Source: CAWEHT01 sp963808455
GTDB taxonomy: Bacteria; Chloroflexota; Anaerolineae; CG2-30-64-16
Direction of reading: 5' to 3'
DNA length: 8,554 bases
Assembly: GCA_963808455.1 (NCBI GenBank)
Contig: CAWEHT010000027.1
Coordinates: 1 to 8,554, forward strand
Shown: positions 1 to 5,358 of the stretch, one piece after another
Numbering within the stretch: the first letter of the stretch is position 1
Layout of the letters: the number at the start of each line of letters is the position of its first letter
Notes under the pieces: generated by a model
Told to the model about the DNA's origin: nothing
Databases searched by the model: none
Seen by the model: only the letters and a program-made list of their open reading frames with translations
Position numbers and translations under genes: made by a program

Positions 1-639
1 ATTGTACATCATGCTCTATTTCGTCGCCTACATGCTCGCAGGGGGCGGGCCCTGGAAGGAGACGGCCTCCGCCTACCAGCAATCCGTTTTGATACCGCCG
101 GAGCTACGCTTCCCAAAGCTGATCGCCAATTCGGACGTCCATCTTGGCCTGCTGGTGGCCCTGGTCGCCGCACTGCTGGTGAAAGTCTTCATGGACAGCA
201 CGCCGCTGGGCTTCGAGATCCGCGCCCTGGGCTTGAACTCCACCGCCTCGCGCTTCAAGGGCACCAACGTGCCGGCGACGATTGTCGTCGTGATGCTCCT
301 GAGCGGGGGCCTGTCCGGCCTGGCCGGTGCCGGAGAATTGTACGGCGTCCAGTACCGGCTGGTTCTCGACCTGGCCCACGGTCTCGGTTACACGGGCATC
401 ATCGTTGCGATGCTCGCCAACCTGGACCCGCTGGGCGCGGTGGCGGCGGCGGTGCTGTTCGGTGGGCTGACCAATGGTGCTTACATGCTGCAACCTCCAC
501 CGGCGTGTCTTCCTCGTTCGTCGAAGTCATCCAGGCTGTGGTACTGATCTGCGTCTTAGCCGCATTTGTCATGTCTCGTTACCAACTGAAGAGGGTCGCG
601 GATGATATCCCAAATCTTGCAACCAGCCATCATAGCTAG
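1..639 (+). CDS. BMP-type ABC transporter permease (NupP/YufP-like), partial at 5' edge, one frameshift
   Basis: This is the C-terminal part of an inner-membrane permease of the BPD_transp_2 family, of the kind that pairs with a BMP/Med-type lipoprotein and imports nucleosides or other small solutes. The window opens inside the gene; about 212 residues are visible. Hydrophobic segments alternate with a cytoplasmic loop that reads GFEIRALGLNSTASRFKGTNV-like (codons near 209-271), the ATPase-contact loop of this family, followed by LSGLAGAGELYG and a GYTGIIVAMLANLDPLG motif typical of the group. The reading frame breaks at 491-495. Up to CAA (491-493) the frame gives ...GAYMLQ; restoring one A (CAAACC for CAACC) continues with TSTGVSSSFVEVIQAVVLI, a good family C-terminus, and stops at TAG 637-639. 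Without the correction the frame ends at 547. The corrected end overlaps the next permease by 38 bases, as expected for coupled translation. The transported substrate cannot be read from the sequence. Confidence 0.85.
   Translation: MVHHALFRRLHARRGRALEGDGLRLPAIRFDTAGATLPKADRQFGRPSWPAGGPGRRTAGESLHGQHAAGLRDPRPGLELHRLALQGHQRAGDDCRRDAPERGPVRPGRCRRIVRRPVPAGSRPGPRSRLHGHHRCDARQPGPAGRGGGGGAVRWADQWCLHAATSTGVSSSFVEVIQAVVLICVLAAFVMSRYQLKRVADDIPNLATSHHS
588..595 (+). promoter_or_regulatory. Ribosome binding site of second permease
   Basis: GAAGAGGG lies six bases before the ATG at 602 and supports that start. It is inside the corrected end of the first permease gene, so the two permeases are probably translated in a coupled way. 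Confidence 0.6.
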
Positions 640-1540
640 CGTCCTGGCTGCCATGCTGCGCCTGGCGACCCCCTTGCTGTTCGCGGCGCTGGGCGAGATG
701 GTGGCGGAGCGCGCGGGTGTCATGAACCTGGGCGTGGAAGGCATGATGCTGCTGAGCGCCTTCACAAGCTATGCTGTGGCCTACTTCACCCATTCCTTGA
801 TGGTAGGCTTGCTCGTCGGTGCCGTGACCGGCGGCTTGATGGCCCTGCTGATGGCTGTGATGGTCGTAAGCTTGAAGGTCGAGCAGATCGTCGCCGGCAT
901 GGCTTTGAACCTCTTAGGCTCAGGGATGTCCGTATTCTTGCTGAGGCTCGTATTCGGCCTGACGGGCAACCTCATCACCATCGACATCTTCGATCCCATT
1001 TACATTCCTGGGCTGTCCAGCTTGCCCCTGGTCGGGCCGGTTCTCTTTGCCCAACGGCCACTCACCTATGCAGCGTTCGCGCTCGTGCCCCTGATCTGGT
1101 TCTTCATGTACCGCACCAAGTACGGGCTCCAGATACGTGCGGTGGGCGAAAGTCCGAAAGCGGTGGACACGCGAGGGGTCAACGTGGCGCGGTTGCGCTT
1201 TTTGGCCACGCTGTTTGGCGGACTGATGGCGGGGCTGGCCGGGGCTTCTCTGACCCTGGGTTCGTCACCCCGGTTCATCCCCGGCATCAGCAACGGCCGG
1301 GGCTGGCTGGCGATCGTGATCGTGATCGCCGGCAACTGGCTCCCCTGGCGCATCATGGTCGCGGCTATGGTTTTCGCTTTTCTCGACGCTTTTCAATTGC
1401 AGGTTCAGGGCATCGGAGTGCAGTTCCCTTACCAGATCCTGTTGGCGGTGCCCTACGTCTTTGCCATCCTCGCCATGATGGTCAATCGGGCGCGGTCCGA
1501 GGCGCCAAGCTGTCTTGGGGTCCCTTACGTGCGCGAGTAG
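602..1540 (+). CDS. BMP-type ABC transporter permease (NupQ/YufQ-like)
   Basis: This is a complete 312-residue inner-membrane permease, the usual size for the second permease of BMP-family importers (COG1079, BPD_transp_2 fold). Diagnostic stretches are ALGEMVAERAGVMNLGVEGM (residues 29-48), found near the N-terminus of these proteins; the cytoplasmic loop GLQIRAVGESPKAVDTRGVN (175-194) that contacts the ATPase; NGRGWLAIVIVIAGNW (231-246); and the terminal CLGVPYVRE, which matches the common LGVPY-RE ending. Most of the rest is hydrophobic, consistent with eight or more membrane spans. The frame is intact, unlike both neighbours. The start at ATG 602 has a good ribosome binding site and overlaps the upstream permease. 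It presumably forms a heterodimeric channel with that protein; the periplasmic binding protein and the ATPase are expected to the left of the window. The stop is TAG. The substrate is unknown; the downstream methyltransferase hints at a methylated compound, which is inference. Confidence 0.93.
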   Translation: MISQILQPAIIASVLAAMLRLATPLLFAALGEMVAERAGVMNLGVEGMMLLSAFTSYAVAYFTHSLMVGLLVGAVTGGLMALLMAVMVVSLKVEQIVAGMALNLLGSGMSVFLLRLVFGLTGNLITIDIFDPIYIPGLSSLPLVGPVLFAQRPLTYAAFALVPLIWFFMYRTKYGLQIRAVGESPKAVDTRGVNVARLRFLATLFGGLMAGLAGASLTLGSSPRFIPGISNGRGWLAIVIVIAGNWLPWRIMVAAMVFAFLDAFQLQVQGIGVQFPYQILLAVPYVFAILAMMVNRARSEAPSCLGVPYVRE

Positions 1541-1573
1541 AACAGGAAACCCCGGTCGCTTCTCGTGTCCGGT

Positions 1574-1580
1574 GAAAGAG
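1574..1580 (+). promoter_or_regulatory. Ribosome binding site of the mtmB-like gene
   Basis: GAAAGAG lies six bases before the ATG at 1587. It favours this start over the in-frame ATG at 1515, which lies inside the upstream permease and would add 24 residues unlike the family. Confidence 0.5.
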
Positions 1581-1586
1581 TGGTGT

Positions 1587-2962
1587 ATGTTCAGCTTTTT
1601 GGATATCTTCGCACGGAGCGAAGCGGGCCCGGCCTTGCCGTCCAAGGACTGGGACTTCAGGGTGGCCATGACGACTCGCGAGCTCGTCACGAAATATGGC
1701 CTGGAATGGGACCGGGCCCACGTGGTCAACCAGGACCCGGCGCTGGCCGAGCGCGCTGTTCGACGCCGGGTTCGAGCTGGCCGAGCGTCTGGGGGTCTAC
1801 AACTGCTCGACCGGTCGTGTGGTGCAGTTCACCGGCGAAGAGCTGTACCATGGCTTGCAAACGGCTCCCAGGGCCGTGACCCTGGGCGAAGGCAAGGGTG
1901 CCTGCACACTCTCGCGCGCGGCAAGTGTGCGACAACCGCGCGCCCCTGGCCTGGGGCGGCACGCCGGGCACTCCGGTGCCAGAGCATCTGTTTCTGCCCA
2001 TGGCAGTTTCTTACGCCCAGGAGCGGCTGATCGATCTGGTGACGTGCGGCACACTGACGCATGTGGATGGACGGGCGGTAGAGACCGGCTCGCCGTTGGA
2101 GATCGTCGCCACTCGGCGCGAGCTGGGGTACCTCCATGAAGCGCTCCGCCGCGCCGGCCGGACCGGCGTCGGACTTCTGGCCGCGCAGAGCAGCGTGTCT
2201 GAGCTGGGCGATCTGGCCGTGGCCAGCCCACGCTACATGCGGACTTGCGACGCGCACCTGGTGCCCATGCTCAACGAGTTGAAGATTGCCAACGGCAATC
2301 TTGCAAGGGTCGTCAATTCGATGGAATACGGCATGCTCAACGCCAGCCTGGCTTGCGTCGTGGTCGGCGGCATGGGCGGCGCCGCGCCGGGGTCTGCCGT
2401 GGTCCAGGTGGCCTCCATCATCCTCGCAAATCTGTGCTGCGCCGCCGACTACCACCTTTTGCATCCGATCGACCTGCGCCACGTCGCCACCAGCACGCGT
2501 GCCGTGCTTTGGGTCAGCAGCGTCGTGGCCCAGGCTTTCGCCTACCGCTCGCCGTGCGTGCTCGTGGGCGACATCTATCCGAAGTCAGGGGCTGGCACGC
2601 GGGAGTTGCTCCTGGAAACCGCGGCCAATGCCATCGTCCACACCGTTAGCGGCAGCCACTTGGAAGGCTGCGGGGCGGCCGATGGCAAGCTACCCAACGC
2701 CAGCGGCCTCGAGGCCCGCTTCATGGCCGAGGCAGGGCGCGCGGCCACGGCACAGGGGCTCGGGTTGGCGCAGGCCGACGGCCTGGCGCTGGCGCTGTGC
2801 CAGCAGTACGAGCACCTTTTCGCCAGGGGGGCAGCTGAGAACCCGGGCCTGCCCTTCGACCGGGTTTACGACTTGCCTGCCCTGCAACCGACCGCGGCCT
2901 GGCAGGCCACCTACGAAGAAGTCAAGAGCTGCGTGCGGGCCATGGGCCTGAGCCGGCTGTAG
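1587..2962 (+). CDS. MtmB-family corrinoid methyltransferase without pyrrolysine, two frameshifts
   Basis: This is a homologue of monomethylamine:corrinoid methyltransferase MtmB, which moves a methyl group from monomethylamine to a corrinoid protein in methanogens. Family signatures, compared with M. barkeri MtmB from memory, are KYGLEWD, LFDAGFELAERLGVYNCST, WGGTPGTPVPEHLFLPMAVS, PMLNELKI, GLEARFMAE and a C-terminus ending AMGLSRL. The gene lies in three frames: codons from 1587 to 1754, then 1756 to 1917, then 1919 to the TAG at 2960-2962. Dropping one base near 1751-1756 and one near 1912-1920, both in GC-alternating runs, gives 457 residues against 458 in MtmB. A gap-free hand alignment from residue 197 to 343 puts Leu (CTG, 2177-2179) where MtmB has pyrrolysine 202. 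MtmB Glu229, Glu259 and Gln333 become Leu (2258-2260), Leu (2348-2350) and Asp (2570-2572). The fold is probably kept and the substrate changed. It follows the permease by 46 bases and is likely co-transcribed. No corrinoid protein or reactivase is in the window. Confidence 0.88.
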
Positions 2963-3101
2963 AGCCTGGCCGCCCTGAACGCTTCTGGGTCGATGGAACC
3001 CTCGAGCTACGAGGCCAGCGTGGAGGATGCGCGGCGGTTGCAACTCTGATCGTCTGGGCGGACACGTTGGCCACCTGGCTGTGGGAGCATCCCAGCGTGG
3101 A

Positions 3102-3209
3102 AATCATCTGCTTGAATTCTTCATCTACGCGATGCCAGTCCAACTCCCCGCCAGGGCCGGCGAAAAAGCCATCCACGGAGGTCATGTTGAACCACAGCAG
3201 TCTCCGCAT
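3102..3209 (-). pseudogene. Truncated RibD C-terminal/DHFR-like gene, N-terminal fragment only
   Basis: Reading leftwards from ATG 3209, the first 36 or so residues read MRRLLWFNMTSVDGFFAGP, then GELDWHRVDEEF and KQMI. This is the characteristic N-terminus of the dihydrofolate reductase-like RibD_C family (usually about 180 residues, beginning M-K-L-x-x-x-x-x-x-S-x-D-G-F and then D-W-H-x-x-D-E-E-F). After about codon 36 the similarity stops in all three frames. The frame stays open into the mtmB-like gene but reads as low-similarity sequence (TLGCSHSQVANVSAQ and onward). Only about 140 bases separate this point from the convergent mtmB-like stop, so the missing 140 or so residues cannot be hidden by a frameshift. 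A plausible ribosome binding site, AAGGGGTGAG, sits eight bases upstream of the ATG. The best reading is a gene cut by a deletion or rearrangement, leaving a non-functional remnant. The exact breakpoint is uncertain by some tens of bases. Confidence 0.7.
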
Positions 3210-3244
3210 GTCAGGCTCACCCCTTGTTATTTCTAGAAATGAGA

Positions 3245-3274
3245 GCCGACGGGCGCCATCCAGCGCCCGTCGGC
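3245..3274 (-). terminator. Perfect 12-bp hairpin after the VOC gene
   Basis: GCCGACGGGCGC (3245-3256) and GCGCCCGTCGGC (3263-3274) form a perfect 12-base-pair stem with a 6-base loop. It lies 31 bases beyond the stop of the leftward VOC gene, and on that strand is followed by TCTCATTTCT, a poor but T-rich tail. It is probably a rho-independent terminator for the VOC gene; it could also act between that gene and the RibD remnant downstream. Confidence 0.6.
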
Positions 3275-3305
3275 AAGCTAGCGGATTTCCGGGAATAAGC
3301 GCGGA

Positions 3306-4076
3306 TCAGCGCGCCGCGTGCTGCCTCACCCTGAACAACGCGCCACTGGGGTCGCTCAGCGAGGCGACGCGACCAAATGGCGAGTCAACGATGCCGCCCA
3401 GCGCCTTGCCACCGCACCGGGTCACGGTCGCCACCGTCTCGTCGGCGTCGGCCACCGTGAAATAGTTCTGCCACTGAGAGTGAAAGTTGCCCCACGAAGG
3501 ATCGATCTGCATGATCCCACCCAGCCATTTCTTCCCGTGCTTGAGAACGTGATACATGCCTCCGGGCATCGGATCGGCAGTGGCACCCAGCAATGCGGTG
3601 TAGAAATCGCGGGCCCGGCCTGCATCTGATGCGTATAGCTCATGCCACTCCGGCGCGCCCGGCTCCTCGGTGACCTGAAAGCCCAGATGTTGCCCGGCCT
3701 GCCAGAAGCCGAAGGTTGCGCCGGTGGGGTCTTCACACATCGCCATGCTGCCAAACGTGCCCACGACCATGGCAGGCATCAGCACCCTGGCACCCAGGTC
3801 CGCGGCGCGCGCCAGGTCGGCTGCGATCTCCTCGGTGGCGAAATAGAGATGCCACGCGGCCGGCATGGGTGGGCTGCCGGGCGGATTGCCTCCGATGCCG
3901 GCCGTCGCCAGCTTGCCCAAGCGAGCGGTGGCGTAGCCGCCGAATTCGGGGCCGGAGACGTCATATTCCCAGCCGAATACGCAATGGTAGAAATCGCGAG
4001 CTGCGACGGCGTCTGGCGCCATCAGGTCGATCCAGGTGGGCGTGCCGGCGGGTTTGGCGTCTGCATAAGTAGTCAT
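3306..4076 (-). CDS. VOC family protein with two tandem domains (glyoxalase/bleomycin-resistance fold)
   Basis: This is a 256-residue cytoplasmic protein made of two vicinal-oxygen-chelate units. Domain 1 (about residues 13-126) opens TPTWIDLMAPDAVAARDFY and closes EDPTGATFGFWQ; domain 2 (about 143-251) opens WHELYASDAGRARDFYTALL and closes SDPSGALFRV. The repeated ...ARDFY and DP-GA-F elements show the internal duplication. The length and the GTPTWIDL start fit the bacterial two-domain group related to the mycobacterial 27-kDa antigen Cfp30B and to so-called hydroxylases; the reaction of most members is unknown. An obvious metal-binding triad was not assigned. The start is placed at ATG 4076, which has AAAGGA five bases upstream; a TTG 48 bases further upstream adds residues unlike the family. 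The frame is intact and ends TGA. It stands alone, with hairpins on both sides. Confidence 0.9.
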   Translation of the reverse strand: MTTYADAKPAGTPTWIDLMAPDAVAARDFYHCVFGWEYDVSGPEFGGYATARLGKLATAGIGGNPPGSPPMPAAWHLYFATEEIAADLARAADLGARVLMPAMVVGTFGSMAMCEDPTGATFGFWQAGQHLGFQVTEEPGAPEWHELYASDAGRARDFYTALLGATADPMPGGMYHVLKHGKKWLGGIMQIDPSWGNFHSQWQNYFTVADADETVATVTRCGGKALGGIVDSPFGRVASLSDPSGALFRVRQHAAR

Positions 4077-4081
4077 GCTGG

Positions 4082-4087
4082 TCCTTT
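4082..4087 (-). promoter_or_regulatory. Ribosome binding site deciding the VOC gene start
   Basis: AAAGGA, on the minus strand, lies five bases before the ATG at 4076. It selects that codon over the upstream in-frame TTG at 4124. Confidence 0.6.
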
Positions 4088-4202
4088 GCTCCAATAGAAA
4101 TCCCGGATGGTTGAGGAAGAACAACAGACGAGCCTATAAAGGATACGGCAAGCGCGCCGTCTGGGATGTGGCGCATGCTCCGGTGTGCCCTCGCTCAACA
4201 AG

Positions 4203-4234
4203 CCTGTGCTGGCCCTGGCCAGGGCCAGCACAGG
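4203..4234 (-). terminator. 32-base perfect palindrome after the DUF1801 gene
   Basis: CCTGTGCTGGCCCTGG (4203-4218) is followed directly by its exact reverse complement (4219-4234). As RNA it would fold with a tight central loop of about four bases and a stem of about 14 pairs. It begins six bases past the TAG of the leftward DUF1801 gene and is followed on that strand by CTTGTTGAG, with no real T-run. A terminator or 3'-end-protecting hairpin is the best guess; a dimeric protein binding site is also possible because the sequence is symmetric. Confidence 0.55.
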
Positions 4235-4240
4235 TATTGG

Positions 4241-4603
4241 CTAGCTTGCGTCGAGCTCGAGCGCCTGCCGGATGTAGAAGCGCAGCGCCTCGCGGTTCGC
4301 ATCGGCGACGCGCTTGATCTTGACGTGCCGGGACGACTTGCCGGCGCCGCGCAGCAAGCCGTACCGATCCTCAAACTGCGAGCCGCGCGAGAAAGCAAAA
4401 GTCACGTCGCGCCTGGTCGGGCTGATCACCGCCACGATCCGCCGGACCCGGTAAGCCGGGATGCCGTAGCTGACCAGCTCCTGCGCCTGCGGCGCGCACT
4501 CACGCATCAGCTCGCGTATCAAGGCCACGACGGGCCAAAACTCGGGCAGGACCCGTGCCTGCACGAACTCATCCACAGTCAAATCAGTCTTGCTCGTAGG
4601 CAC
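4241..4603 (-). CDS. DUF1801 domain protein
   Basis: This is a small 120-residue cytoplasmic protein with the DUF1801 (YdhG-like) pattern: an N-terminal TVDEFVQARV segment (9-18), a helix ending IRELMRECAPQAQELVSYGIP (29-49) with the characteristic E-x-x-SYGIPA/F motif, then AYRVRRIVAVI and DVTFAFSRGSQFE, which stands where members have a hydrophobic strand, and a basic KIKRVADANREALRFYIRQAL C-terminus. The length is normal for the family, whose biochemical role is not settled; some members are described as iron-chaperone-like. The start is GTG at 4603, with GAGGG eight bases upstream. It overlaps the end of the PhnB-like gene by 20 bases, so the two are probably co-transcribed and translationally coupled. 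It stops at TAG just before a strong hairpin. Confidence 0.85.
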   Translation of the reverse strand: MPTSKTDLTVDEFVQARVLPEFWPVVALIRELMRECAPQAQELVSYGIPAYRVRRIVAVISPTRRDVTFAFSRGSQFEDRYGLLRGAGKSSRHVKIKRVADANREALRFYIRQALELDAS

Positions 4604-5057
4604 GCCTTAATCCCTCGATCTCGAGTTTCTGCATCTTCAGCATCGCCTGGGTCACCCGGCGCGCCCGGGCAGCATCCGAGCTGCTCAACATCTCGCCCAG
4701 CGCAGAGGGCACGATCTGCCACGACACGCCAAACCTGTCCTTGAGCCAGCCGCACTGTAGCTTCTCGCCGCCCTCAGAAAGGCGGTCCCAGAAATGGTCC
4801 ACTTCCGCCTGCGTCGCGCAGGTCACGAAAAACGAGATGGCAGGCGTAAAGCTGAAATGGGGGCCACCGTTGAGCGCCATGAAATCCTGTCCGGCGAGCT
4901 GGAACGCCACGGTCATGCCCTGCCCAGGCCTGCCGGGCCCATCAGGTCCGTAGCACGTGATGCTGCCAACCCTGGAGCTCTGAAAGACGGCCGTATAGAA
5001 GGCGGCTGCCTCCTCGGCTTGATCGTCGAACCACAAGAAGGGGATGATCGCCTGTAT
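4584..5057 (-). CDS. PhnB-like VOC protein (3-demethylubiquinone methyltransferase-like family), start codon unclear
   Basis: This is a 157-residue single-domain protein of the PhnB/PF06983 group (VOC fold), recognised by IPFLWFDDQAEEAAAFYTAV near the start, SRVGSITCYG, GQDFMALNGGP, FVTCATQAEVDHFWDRLSEG, and the very characteristic CGWLKDRFGVSWQIVP. Family names mentioning phosphonate or ubiquinone methylation are historical; the actual activity is unknown. Members normally begin M-Q-x-I-x-P-F-L-W-F. Here the matching codon is ATA (5057-5055), preceded at nine bases by a good AAAGGAG, and there is no ATG nearby in frame. Either ATA is used, or an ATG has been altered or misread, or translation begins at TTG 5087, which lies upstream of the ribosome binding site and adds ten residues. 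The nearest in-frame ATG or GTG-like start upstream (about 5213) gives an N-terminus unlike the family. It overlaps the DUF1801 gene and stops at TGA. Confidence 0.87.
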   Translation of the reverse strand: MQAIIPFLWFDDQAEEAAAFYTAVFQSSRVGSITCYGPDGPGRPGQGMTVAFQLAGQDFMALNGGPHFSFTPAISFFVTCATQAEVDHFWDRLSEGGEKLQCGWLKDRFGVSWQIVPSALGEMLSSSDAARARRVTQAMLKMQKLEIEGLRRAYEQD

Positions 5058-5066
5058 TGCGCTTGG

Positions 5067-5073
5067 CTCCTTT
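5067..5073 (-). promoter_or_regulatory. Ribosome binding site of the PhnB-like gene
   Basis: AAAGGAG, on the minus strand, is followed nine bases later by ATA at 5057, the position where the family has its initiator Met. This is the main reason for placing the start there despite the non-standard codon. Confidence 0.5.
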
Positions 5074-5358
5074 CGGGAAGCGCTCAAGAATGCTGCACCC
5101 TCCTGCCAGCGATTGCTGGTTTGGCCTTGCCGGCACCGGGCGGTTTCCTCGGGCAGCCCAGGCAAGGGAGGTAATTTGCAGCGACATGGATGGCCACCGG
5201 CGCGACACGGCACGCTCTGGCAGCTTAGTCTACACTACCCCTGCCTGCTGCTCGGTGGCCGCACTCGCCATCGCCGCCAATTGGCCACCATCAGTTTGCC
5301 AGCAGTATCGTGCAGCCGATCCGTGGCGCGTGGTGAGCAATGCCGTGATGCCTGTTGA
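5074..5358 (-). other. Intergenic region between the addA-like and PhnB-like genes, nothing recognised
   Basis: About 285 bases separate the addA-like stop from the ribosome binding site of the PhnB-like gene. Both flanking genes read leftwards, so the promoter of the PhnB-like/DUF1801 pair should be here, but I see no convincing -35/-10 pair. A TAGACT-like element on the minus strand near 5230 is the best -10 candidate and has no good partner. No hairpin terminator for the addA-like gene, RNA gene or repeat is evident. Open frames on either strand show no family resemblance. Confidence 0.4.

Noticed and set aside
1749..1921. Programmed frameshifting in the mtmB-like gene.
   Set aside because: Neither site has a recognised slippery heptamer, and two such events in one gene, with similar breaks in unrelated genes, are better explained by indel errors.
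2283..2299. GATTGCC-AAC-GGCAATC hairpin inside the mtmB-like gene, considered as a PYLIS-like element.
   Set aside because: It lies over 100 bases from the former pyrrolysine position, has only seven pairs, and there is no amber codon to decode.
2245..2951. Alternative open frames inside the mtmB-like gene.
   Set aside because: They overlap clearly conserved MtmB-family sequence and have Arg/Pro/Ser-rich composition with no known motif.
2960..3049. Open frame of 28 codons after the mtmB-like TAG, ending at TGA 3047-3049, as possible amber readthrough.
   Set aside because: The protein already has the family's full length and C-terminus at the TAG, the extension resembles nothing I know, and a run of 28 open codons is unremarkable at this GC content.
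2994..3049. Small plus-strand ORF starting ATGGAACCC.
   Set aside because: It has only 18 codons, no clear ribosome binding site and no similarity I can recognise.
4111..4140. TTGAGG, 18 bases, TATAAA on the plus strand as a sigma-70-type promoter.
   Set aside because: No plus-strand gene follows; the downstream open frame is antisense to the DUF1801 gene and has no family resemblance.
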